The notes under the pieces: generated by a model
What the model was told of the DNA's origin: nothing
The model's input: the letters and a program-made list of their open reading frames with translations, nothing else
Databases searched by the model: none
Program-made: the position numbers and the translations under genes
In this document: piece after piece, positions 1-8,199 of the stretch
Layout of the letters: every line of letters starts with the position of its first letter
How positions within the stretch are numbered: position 1 is the stretch's first letter
Assembly: GCA_021841985.1 (NCBI GenBank)
Contig: JAKCCP010000160.1
Location: 1-8,664 of the forward strand
Source: Pseudomonadota bacterium
Lineage (GTDB): Bacteria; Pseudomonadota; Alphaproteobacteria; Acetobacterales; Acetobacteraceae
Direction of reading: 5' to 3'
Length of the DNA: 8,664 nucleotides

Positions 1-43
1 TCCTCGATGCGCCCCTCCCGGACAATTCTCCAGGGATGCGGGT

Positions 44-84
44 CTGGGGGCGCTGCCCCCAGCGGGTCCAGGGCGGAGCCCTGG
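44..84. repeat. Twin GC-rich hairpins downstream of the dioxygenase gene (REP-like or terminator)
   Basis: Two perfect inverted repeats stand 5 bases apart. The first pairs 44-51 with 55-62 (8 bp, 3-base loop). The second pairs 68-74 with 78-84 (7 bp, 3-base loop). They lie 19 bases beyond the stop codon of the minus-strand gene at 104-733, so they could end or protect its transcript. No T-run follows on either strand, so a classical intrinsic terminator is not demonstrated. Paired hairpins of this look recur between genes in GC-rich alphaproteobacteria, which makes a multicopy REP-like element plausible; copy number cannot be seen here. Positions 1-43 and 85-103 show no gene. Confidence 0.5.
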
Positions 85-103
85 CCTTCCCTTCACTCCG
101 CCG

Positions 104-733
104 TCACGCCGCCGCGGTGAGGCGTTTGACGAAGGCGGAGAGGCGGTGGCGGCGGAGTTCGGAGCGGGCGGCGGAATCGTTGGTCATGTAGTTGAGCTGG
201 ACGACGGTGCGCGGGCCGACGAAGGTTTTATGCCCGTGCCAGGCTTCGGCGCTGTTCGGAAAGACCAGGAGGGTGCCGTTCACCGGCGGCACCTCGACGG
301 CGAAATCCTCGAGATCGCGGCTCCGGAGCAGGCGGAGACACCCCTCATGCTGGTTCCAGGCGGCGGTTTCGGGGTTGAGATAGAGCAGCACGGTGACGCG
401 CTTCGCGGTCGAATCGCAATGGATGTGCCCGTCGCGCTCGGTGGATTGGCCGCGCAGCGTCACCATCGTCGGCGCGTCATCGAGGTCGAGGTTGAACCGT
501 TCGGCGATGGCGGCGCGAAAGCGCGGCCCCTCGAGTTCGCCGATCAGGGCCGCGGCCTGGGGCCCGAGGCTGAGCGAGGCGATCGGGAACGAGCCGCGCT
601 TGGCCATGCGCGGCAGATCGCCAAACACCGCCGGCAGCGCCGATTCGGGCACGAAATGCGGCACGACGACATGGGGGAAGGGGGCGGTCGCGATCGTGGT
701 CGCGCGCAGGCGGTCATAATCGAGGGTGAACAT
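104..733 (-). CDS. 2-oxoglutarate/Fe(II)-dependent dioxygenase-like protein
   Basis: This 209-residue protein has the signature of the 2OG-Fe(II) oxygenase superfamily (prolyl-hydroxylase-like branch). An H-x-D motif (His105-Cys106-Asp107) is followed by beta-strand sequence VTVLLYLN. A distal metal-ligand histidine lies in AWHGH (His166, or less likely His168), and Arg175 in GPRTVVQLNY is the likely 2-oxoglutarate carboxylate anchor. Such enzymes couple 2-oxoglutarate decarboxylation to oxidation, usually hydroxylation, of a substrate. No signal peptide or membrane segment is visible, so it is probably cytoplasmic. The ATG at 733 is the natural start because the protein opens with a conserved-looking core soon after, but no strong ribosome binding site precedes it. 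It diverges from zapE with a 105-bp gap. The neighbours do not indicate a substrate. The fold is well supported; the reaction is unknown. Confidence 0.8.
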   Translation of the reverse strand: MFTLDYDRLRATTIATAPFPHVVVPHFVPESALPAVFGDLPRMAKRGSFPIASLSLGPQAAALIGELEGPRFRAAIAERFNLDLDDAPTMVTLRGQSTERDGHIHCDSTAKRVTVLLYLNPETAAWNQHEGCLRLLRSRDLEDFAVEVPPVNGTLLVFPNSAEAWHGHKTFVGPRTVVQLNYMTNDSAARSELRRHRLSAFVKRLTAAA

Positions 734-838
734 CGCGGGCTCGCTCAGGGTTGATCAGGCGGACATATAGCATGTTTCCCCGCCGCTTCATCCACCCCGG
801 TTGCTCGCCGCCGCCCCCGGCGCTATGGGCGGGCCAGC
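734..838. promoter_or_regulatory. Divergent intergenic region between dioxygenase and zapE
   Basis: These 105 bases separate two divergently oriented starts and should hold promoters for both. The stretch at 764-776 is AT-richer than its surroundings and includes a TATATG-like hexamer on the minus strand that could serve as a -10 for the dioxygenase gene. I found no -35 partner at proper spacing on either strand, so no promoter is called precisely. No strong Shine-Dalgarno precedes zapE; the nearest purine stretch is GGGCGGG at 827-833. Confidence 0.3.
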
Positions 839-1996
839 ATGGACGACCAGACCCGAGCGCGGGCCGGCGAAGGCCCGCTCGCCACCTATCGTGCCCGCCT
901 CGCCGCCGGCGATCTCGCGACCGATCCCGCTCAGGCGCTCGCCGCGGAGCGGTTGCAGGAGCTGTGGGCGCGGCTCCGCGACCATGACCCCCGTCCGTCG
1001 CCGGCGAGCCATGGGCTGCTCGCGCGCTTCCTCCGCCGCAAGCCGGCCGAGGGCGCCCCGGATGAACGGCCGCATGGGCTCTATCTGGTGGGCGAGGTCG
1101 GGCGCGGCAAATCGATGCTGATGGATATGTTTTTCGCGACCGTCCCGCTCGCGCGGAAGCGCCGCATCCATTTCCACCGCTTCATGCAGGAGGCGCATGC
1201 CAGCGTGCATCACTGGACGCAGCGTCACCCCGAGGGCGCGGACCCGATCCCGCCGCTCGCCGACGCGATCGCCGAGGCCGCTTCCCTCCTCTGTTTCGAC
1301 GAGTTCCAGATCAATGATATCGCCGACGCGATGATTCTCGGGCGCCTGTTCGAGGCGCTGTTCGCGCGCGGGGTGGTGGTGGTCGCGACCTCCAACACGC
1401 TGCCTGACGATCTTTTTCGCGGCCAGCCCGGGCGCGATGCGTTCCTGCCGTTCATCGCCCTGATCGAGAGCCATCTCGACGTCCTGGTGATGGAGGGCGG
1501 GCGGGATTGGCGCCGGCGGCGGCTCGAGACCATGGCCGCCTGGTGGGTGCCGGCGGACGCGCGGGCGGAGGTCGCGCTCGATGAGATCTTCGCGGCGCTC
1601 GCCGAGGGGGAGCGGCCGGCGCCGGCCCGTCTCAACGTCATGGGACGGCGCTTCCTGGTCCCGCTCGCGGCGGGCCGGGTCGCGCGCTTCGATTTCGCCG
1701 CGTTGTGCGGGGCGGCGCTCGGCGCCGGGGATTATCTCGCGCTCGCGACCCATTACCAGGCGCTGGTGCTCGATGCCGTGCCGCGCCTTTCCCCCGATAA
1801 TTTCGACGAGGCGCGGCGCTTCATCACCCTGATCGACGCCCTCTACGACCACCGCGTCAAGCTGTTCGCTTCCGCCGCGGCGCCGCCGGACGGCCTCTAC
1901 CGCGACGGCGAAGGGGCGCGGGCGTTCGAGCGCACCGCCTCGCGGCTGATCGAGATGCAAAGCCGCGCCTATCTCGCGCTCACCCATCTCACCTGA
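839..1996 (+). CDS. zapE: ZapE/AFG1-family P-loop ATPase
   Basis: This 385-residue protein matches the ZapE (AFG1/LACE1) family in length and motifs. A Walker A motif GEVGRGKS spans residues 85-92, with Lys91 and Ser92 in the nucleotide site. A Walker B motif CFDEFQ has Asp154-Glu155, followed by the family-typical stretch QINDIADAMIL. A sensor-like VVVATSN follows, then SPDNFDEARRFITLIDALYD near the C-terminus. In E. coli ZapE is an ATPase that associates with FtsZ and modulates Z-ring stability under stress such as low oxygen; the mitochondrial homologue AFG1 works in protein quality control. The protein should be cytoplasmic or peripherally membrane-bound. The ATG at 839 gives the expected family length and no upstream in-frame ATG competes. 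The gene stands alone, convergent with the phospholipase D-like gene and divergent from the dioxygenase gene. The family assignment is firm; its role in this organism is inferred. Confidence 0.93.
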   Translation: MDDQTRARAGEGPLATYRARLAAGDLATDPAQALAAERLQELWARLRDHDPRPSPASHGLLARFLRRKPAEGAPDERPHGLYLVGEVGRGKSMLMDMFFATVPLARKRRIHFHRFMQEAHASVHHWTQRHPEGADPIPPLADAIAEAASLLCFDEFQINDIADAMILGRLFEALFARGVVVVATSNTLPDDLFRGQPGRDAFLPFIALIESHLDVLVMEGGRDWRRRRLETMAAWWVPADARAEVALDEIFAALAEGERPAPARLNVMGRRFLVPLAAGRVARFDFAALCGAALGAGDYLALATHYQALVLDAVPRLSPDNFDEARRFITLIDALYDHRVKLFASAAAPPDGLYRDGEGARAFERTASRLIEMQSRAYLALTHLT

Positions 1997-2030
1997 GGGA
2001 AACAAAAAAATAAGAAAAAGCTCTTTTTTG

Positions 2031-2097
2031 AAAAAACTTTTCCCCTGAGCAGTGCCTGCGGCACTGCTGCTCCGAGAAACCGGGATAAAAGTTTTTT
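2031..2097. terminator. Nested palindrome, likely bidirectional terminator or repeated element
   Basis: A perfect 11-bp AT-rich inverted repeat (2031-2041 with 2087-2097) encloses a perfect 9-bp GC-rich one (2048-2056 with 2060-2068, 3-base loop). The arms contain A- and T-runs, so a transcript from either direction forms a hairpin that includes a U-rich arm. The element lies between the convergent ends of zapE (1996) and the phospholipase D-like gene (2148), where a shared terminator is expected. Its base composition contrasts sharply with the flanking genes. Structure is seen directly; termination activity is inferred. Confidence 0.65.
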
Positions 2098-2098
2098 T

Positions 2099-2130
2099 CT
2101 TCTTTTTCGGAAGTCAAAAGAAGATTTTTA
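2099..2130 (+). terminator. Intrinsic terminator-like hairpin with T-tract
   Basis: A perfect 8-bp inverted repeat pairs 2099-2106 (CTTCTTTT) with 2116-2123 (AAAAGAAG) around a 9-base loop. ATTTTTA follows on the plus strand. This suits a backup terminator for rightward transcription from zapE. The stem is AT-rich, so it would be weak alone. It may instead be part of one composite element with the nested palindrome immediately to its left. Confidence 0.5.
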
Positions 2131-2147
2131 CTGACCTTCTTGTGATC

Positions 2148-3455
2148 TCACAGCAGAAATTCAAATGCCCGCGCGCTTTTCTCCTTGATCCGCTCGAGCC
2201 ATGACCGCCGCGCCCAGGTTTGCGGGTCGATCGGGCGCGAGGCGGCGACATCGTCGGCGAACAGCGCCTCCATCCGCTGGGCGAAGCCGCGATCGAGGAT
2301 GACAGCGTTGATTTCATTATTGTATATTACGCTTCGCCAATCGAGATTGGCCGAGCCCACGGTCGCCCAGGCGTGATCGATCACCGCCGTCTTGGCGTGC
2401 AGGAAGACACCGCGGCGCTCGAAGATCTTCACCCCGGCCTCCAGGAGATCCTCGTAATGGGCGCGACCGGCGGCGATCACGGTGGCGCTGGAGCTATGCG
2501 CCGGCACCACGATCTCGACATCGACGCCGCGCCGCGCCGCCGCTTCCAGGGCGTGGTCGAGATCGGGGGTCGGGGCAAAGAAGCCGGTGGTGAGGTGGAT
2601 CGAGGTCCGCGCCAGCGAGATCGTCACCAGAAGCGTGCGGTAGATCAGCGTCCGGTGCCGCGAGGGCGTGCCATCGATCGCCTGCACGAGGGCATCGCCG
2701 CGCCGCGTCGCCGGCGGCGGCGGCGGCGGGAGGGGCGGGCCGTGCTGGCCCTTCCAGGTTTGCTCGAAAATGCGTTCGAACTGCTCGACCACCGGCCCCT
2801 CGATCCGGACATCGGTATCGCGCCAGGCCAGTTTCGCCGGGTCCACCGGCCGGCCGCGGCGGGTCTGGCGGCGGATGTCATAGACCTGGTTGATATTGAC
2901 GCCGCCGGTGATCGCGATGGCGTCATCGACGACCAGGAGCTTGCGGTGGTCGCGCCGGTTGAGATCGAGGGGAAGGCCGGTGAAGAACCCGACCGGGTGA
3001 TATTCGAGCACAAGCACGCCACCCTGGCGGAGCCGCGCGATCAGGGAAGCCGGGGTATCGAGCGAGCCGAAACTGTCGAAGATGAGGTTGACCTCGACCC
3101 CCTGGGCGCGTTTGGCGAGCAGAAGATCGCCGAAGCGGGCACCTTCCACGGGATCGAACTCGTAGCTCTCCATATCGATCCGCCGCCGCGCGCCGTCGAT
3201 GGCGGCGGCCAGGGCGGCGTAGGTCTGCTGGCCATCGGTGAGGAGGGTGACGGCGTTGCCGGCGACGAAGGGGATGTGGGTGACCCGTTCCTCCTGGCGG
3301 CGCATGAGGTCGAGGGTGCCGCTCGGGTCGTTGTTCGTGCGCGCGGCGGCGGCGATGTCGGCATCCACCGCCGGCAATGAGGCGCAGCCGGCAAGGGCCA
3401 AAAGGAGGGCGGCGAGGGGCGGGAACGGCCGATGGCACTTTCGCATGCGAATCAT
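2148..3455 (-). CDS. Phospholipase D/cardiolipin synthase-like lipoprotein
   Basis: This 435-residue protein has two HxKx4D phosphatidyltransferase motifs of the phospholipase D superfamily. The first is His170-Lys172-Asp177 (HRKLLVVDD, then ITGGVNI). The second is His353-Lys355-Asp360 (HAKTAVID, then VGSANLDWRS). Bacterial proteins with paired motifs include cardiolipin synthases (ClsA/B/C), which condense phosphatidyl groups at the membrane. Unusually for that group, the N-terminus is a lipoprotein signal: basic residues, a leucine/alanine core, then lipobox LAGC with Cys24 as predicted lipidation site. This suggests anchoring on the periplasmic face. A proline run lies between the two catalytic halves. 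The first ATG (3455) is preferred over the one at 3446 because AAAGGAA (3469-3475) precedes it, though 13 bases away. The gene diverges from the che operon and converges with zapE. Cardiolipin synthase versus phospholipase activity cannot be decided here. Confidence 0.85.
   Translation of the reverse strand: MIRMRKCHRPFPPLAALLLALAGCASLPAVDADIAAAARTNNDPSGTLDLMRRQEERVTHIPFVAGNAVTLLTDGQQTYAALAAAIDGARRRIDMESYEFDPVEGARFGDLLLAKRAQGVEVNLIFDSFGSLDTPASLIARLRQGGVLVLEYHPVGFFTGLPLDLNRRDHRKLLVVDDAIAITGGVNINQVYDIRRQTRRGRPVDPAKLAWRDTDVRIEGPVVEQFERIFEQTWKGQHGPPLPPPPPPATRRGDALVQAIDGTPSRHRTLIYRTLLVTISLARTSIHLTTGFFAPTPDLDHALEAAARRGVDVEIVVPAHSSSATVIAAGRAHYEDLLEAGVKIFERRGVFLHAKTAVIDHAWATVGSANLDWRSVIYNNEINAVILDRGFAQRMEALFADDVAASRPIDPQTWARRSWLERIKEKSARAFEFLL
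2712..2729. repeat. CGG triplet microsatellite encoding a proline run
   Basis: Six consecutive CGG triplets on the plus strand lie inside the minus-strand phospholipase D-like gene. There they encode the core of the proline-rich hinge between the two catalytic halves. Because the unit is three bases, gain or loss of copies would change hinge length without shifting the frame. Confidence 0.8.
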
Positions 3456-3554
3456 CCGAGGGGGCCGGTTCCTTTACTCTTTCTTCGGACCCGCGCGGCA
3501 CAATTCTCCGCATCGTGATCCGTTGCGCGGCGAAAGCCCGGTGGGGAGAGGCTG
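3456..3554. promoter_or_regulatory. Divergent control region for the che operon and the PLD-like gene
   Basis: These 99 bases separate the divergent starts and must hold the che operon promoter unless it lies inside the neighbouring gene. GGGGAG at 3543-3548 is a good ribosome binding site 6 bases before the cheA ATG. AAAGGAA on the minus strand (3469-3475) serves the PLD-like gene. Possible rightward elements TTTACT (3473-3478) and CACAAT (3499-3504) are 20 bases apart, too far for a standard sigma-70 promoter. No sigma-54 or sigma-28 consensus is convincing. The function is inferred from position. Confidence 0.45.
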
Positions 3555-6183
<2,629 letters not shown>

Positions 6184-6185
<2 letters not shown>

Positions 6186-6191
6186 GGAAAG
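6184..6191 (+). promoter_or_regulatory. Ribosome binding site fixing the cheW start
   Basis: GAGGAAAG begins inside the cheA stop codon (6183-6185) and lies 7 bases before the ATG at 6199. It supports that start over the ATG at 6061 in the same frame, which lies deep inside cheA and would add 46 residues with no CheW-family resemblance. Confidence 0.7.
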
Positions 6192-6198
6192 AAAGCCG

Positions 6199-6693
6199 AT
6201 GAGCGCAACCCTGATGGAAAAGCCGCGCGAGGGCGAGATCGCGCGCGACACGGAAGCGAGCGGCGAGCAGGTTTTCGTCACCCTGATGCTCGCGGACCAG
6301 CTCTGCGGCATTCCGGTGCTGATGGTGCGCGACGTGCTTTCGGCGCAGAACATCACCCGGATCCCGCTGGCGCCGGCGGAGATCGCCGGCAGCCTCAATC
6401 TCCGCGGGCGCATCGTCACCGCGATCGACCTCCGCCGCCGCCTCGGTCTGCCGCGGGTCGAGGGAGAGGCGGCGCGGATGGCGGTGGTCACCGAACAGAG
6501 CGGCGAGCTTTATGCCTTCCTCGTCGATCAGGTGAGCGAGGTTCTGAGCCTCCCGGGGCGTGATTTCGAGCGCAACCCCCCCACTTTGCCGCCGGTCTGG
6601 GCCAATCACAGCCGCGGCATCTATCGGCTTTCCGGCCGGCTGATGGTGGTGCTCGACGTGGCCCGCATCCTCGCCCTGGCCCCCGTTCAATAA
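6199..6693 (+). CDS. cheW: Chemotaxis coupling protein CheW
   Basis: This 164-residue protein consists almost wholly of one CheW domain. It is the adaptor that links chemoreceptor tips to the CheW-like P5 region of CheA in the signalling array. Family features include GIPVLMVRDVL, TRIPLAPAEIAGSLNLRGR and a later VDQVSEVLSLP. Arg69 in NLRG corresponds to E. coli CheW Arg62 and lies in the conserved receptor/kinase-contact region. The first 22 residues are a variable, charged leader. The length is normal for the family. The start follows from the ribosome binding site just after cheA. Its short distance from cheA (13 bases) and from cheY (22 bases) places it in one transcript. Confidence 0.95.
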   Translation: MSATLMEKPREGEIARDTEASGEQVFVTLMLADQLCGIPVLMVRDVLSAQNITRIPLAPAEIAGSLNLRGRIVTAIDLRRRLGLPRVEGEAARMAVVTEQSGELYAFLVDQVSEVLSLPGRDFERNPPTLPPVWANHSRGIYRLSGRLMVVLDVARILALAPVQ

Positions 6694-6715
6694 CGCGCGC
6701 GCAAGGGGAACGCCG

Positions 6716-7093
6716 ATGACCGCCGAAGGCTGCGTCTGTCTCGTGGTCGATGACAGTCGCGTCGTGCGTAAGGTCGCGCGACGCATTCTGGAGACCCAAG
6801 GGTTTGCCGTCGAGGAAGCCGAGGATGGCCAGAAGGCGCTCGACGCCTGCCGCCGGCAATTGCCCGGCGTCATCCTCCTCGACTGGAACATGCCGGTGAT
6901 GAACGGCATCGAGTTCCTGCGCGCCCTGCGCCGGGAATTCGGCCCCGACCGGCCGACGGTGGTGTTCTGCACCACCGAGACCGAGATGAGCTTCATCGAG
7001 CAGGCGATCGAGAGCGGCGCCCAGGAATTCATCATGAAGCCGTTCGACGAGGGGATTCTGCTCGGGAAATTCGCCCAGGTGGGTCTGCTTTGA
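6716..7093 (+). CDS. cheY: Single-domain response regulator CheY
   Basis: This 125-residue protein is a stand-alone receiver. The acidic pair Asp12-Asp13 and phospho-acceptor Asp56 (LLDWNMPVMNG) are intact, as are Thr86 and Lys108 (MKPF). Phosphorylated by CheA, such proteins diffuse to the flagellar switch or another target and change motor behaviour. AAGGGG at 6703-6708, 7 bases before the ATG, supports this start. The gene overlaps cheB by 4 bases. Its place between cheW and cheB matches the A. brasilense Che1 order. Phe84-Cys85-Thr86-Thr87 replaces the more usual VTA around the conserved Thr, which is not damaging. Whether it acts on the motor or as a phosphate sink cannot be told from sequence. 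Confidence 0.93.
   Translation: MTAEGCVCLVVDDSRVVRKVARRILETQGFAVEEAEDGQKALDACRRQLPGVILLDWNMPVMNGIEFLRALRREFGPDRPTVVFCTTETEMSFIEQAIESGAQEFIMKPFDEGILLGKFAQVGLL
7077..7083 (+). promoter_or_regulatory. Ribosome binding site supporting the TTG start of cheB
   Basis: AGGTGGG lies inside the end of cheY, 6 bases before the TTG at 7090. No ATG or GTG occurs in frame before the receiver domain begins; the next in-frame ATG (7207) would delete the acidic pair. This makes the TTG start the best choice. Confidence 0.6.
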
Positions 7094-8199
7094 TCGCCGC
7101 TAGCGCGACGGCCACCGCGCCTCGGTCGGGGACGACCGGCGGCGAGGCCAAAATCCGCGTCGCCATTTGCGACGATTCCCTGGTCATCCGCGGTGCCCTC
7201 GCGCGGATGCTGGAGGCGGAGCCGGATTTCACCGTCGCCGCCCGCGTCGCCGACGGCGCGCAGGCGGTGGCGACGGTGCGCCGCCTGGCCGCGACCACGC
7301 CGGTCGATGTCCTGATCCTCGATATCGAGATGCCGGTGCTGGACGGCATGGCGGCGCTGCCGCAACTGCTCGAAGCCGATCCCGGATTGCGGGTCATCAT
7401 GGCCTCGACGCTGACCACCCGCGGGGCGGAGATCGCGCTTCGCGCGCTCCGTCTCGGCGCCGCCGATTACGTGCCCAAACCGTCCACGGCGATGATCGCC
7501 GACGATTCCTTTCGCCGCGAACTCGTCGCCAAGATCCGTGGCCTCGTCCGTCTCCGCCGGGCCGGGACAAAAGCGGCACCGGCGGCACCGGCGGCGCCGG
7601 TCGTGCTCCGCCCCGGCCCGGCGCGGCCGCCGCGTCTGCTCGCGATCGGCAGTTCCACCGGCGGGCCGCAGGCGTTGTTCACCCTGGTGCCGGCGCTCGG
7701 AAAAGCGCTTTCGGTGCCGGTGGTGCTGACCCAGCACATGCCGGCGACCTTCACCCCCATCCTCGCCGAGCATCTCGGCCGCCTCGGCGGCATGCCCTGC
7801 GCCGAGGCGCGGGACGGCGAGACGCTGCGGCCGGGGCATATCCATCTCGCGCCCGGCGACCGCCATCTGCTGATCCAGCGTGACGGCGCGACCCTCCGCG
7901 CCAGGCTCAGCACCGATCCGCCGGTCAATTTCTGCCGCCCCGCCGTCGATCCCATGCTCCTGAGCGCCGCCAGCGCCTGCGAGGGGCGGGTGCTCGTCGT
8001 GATGTTGACCGGCATGGGCCATGACGGGCGCGACGGCACCAGCGCCGTCATCGCCGCCGGCGGCGCCGCGATCGCCCAGGACGAGGCATCGAGCGTCGTC
8101 TGGGGCATGCCCGGCGCCATCGCCCAGGCCAGGCTCTGTCACGCCGTTCTGCCGCTCGCGCGCATCGCGCCAAAAGTTCTGGAGATGATCGGACGATGA
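7090..8199 (+). CDS. cheB: Chemoreceptor glutamate methylesterase/deamidase CheB
   Basis: This 369-residue two-domain enzyme removes methyl groups from chemoreceptor glutamates, and in many species deamidates receptor glutamines, when activated by CheA. The N-terminal receiver (about 21-155) has Asp28-Asp29, phospho-acceptor Asp78 (LDIEMP), Ser106-Thr107 and Lys130 (KPS). An alanine/proline linker (about 160-180) follows, then the CheB methylesterase domain with catalytic Ser189 (GSSTGG), His216 (TQHMP) and Asp312 (GMGHDG). All triad residues are present. The start is a TTG overlapping the cheY stop by 4 bases, giving about 20 extra residues before the receiver. The end overlaps cheR by 4 bases. 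Translational coupling with both neighbours is therefore likely. The length is close to the family norm. Confidence 0.95.
   Translation: MIAASATATAPRSGTTGGEAKIRVAICDDSLVIRGALARMLEAEPDFTVAARVADGAQAVATVRRLAATTPVDVLILDIEMPVLDGMAALPQLLEADPGLRVIMASTLTTRGAEIALRALRLGAADYVPKPSTAMIADDSFRRELVAKIRGLVRLRRAGTKAAPAAPAAPVVLRPGPARPPRLLAIGSSTGGPQALFTLVPALGKALSVPVVLTQHMPATFTPILAEHLGRLGGMPCAEARDGETLRPGHIHLAPGDRHLLIQRDGATLRARLSTDPPVNFCRPAVDPMLLSAASACEGRVLVVMLTGMGHDGRDGTSAVIAAGGAAIAQDEASSVVWGMPGAIAQARLCHAVLPLARIAPKVLEMIGR
7573..7599 (+). repeat. Three tandem 9-bp units in the cheB linker
   Basis: The unit GCGGCACCG is repeated at 7573-7581 and 7582-7590. A third copy at 7591-7599 differs by one base. It encodes the repeated Ala-Ala-Pro linker between the receiver and methylesterase domains of CheB. 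The unit is a multiple of three, so copy-number change would keep the frame. Confidence 0.75.

Noticed and set aside
22..31. The 10-mer ACAATTCTCC occurs here and again at 3500-3509 in the cheA control region
   Set aside because: Shared 10-mers are expected by chance in a window of this size, and the flanks do not match well enough to call a common element.
788..2005. A 405-codon minus-strand frame opposite zapE, and a 386-codon plus-strand frame (2220-3380) opposite the PLD-like gene
   Set aside because: Both mirror genes with clear motifs (Walker A/B, HKD) and contain no recognisable motif themselves.
3495..3512. Possible sigma-54 promoter (GG...GC) upstream of cheA
   Set aside because: The GG and GC elements are 11 rather than 10 bases apart and the surrounding bases do not fit the TGGCAC/TTGCA consensus.
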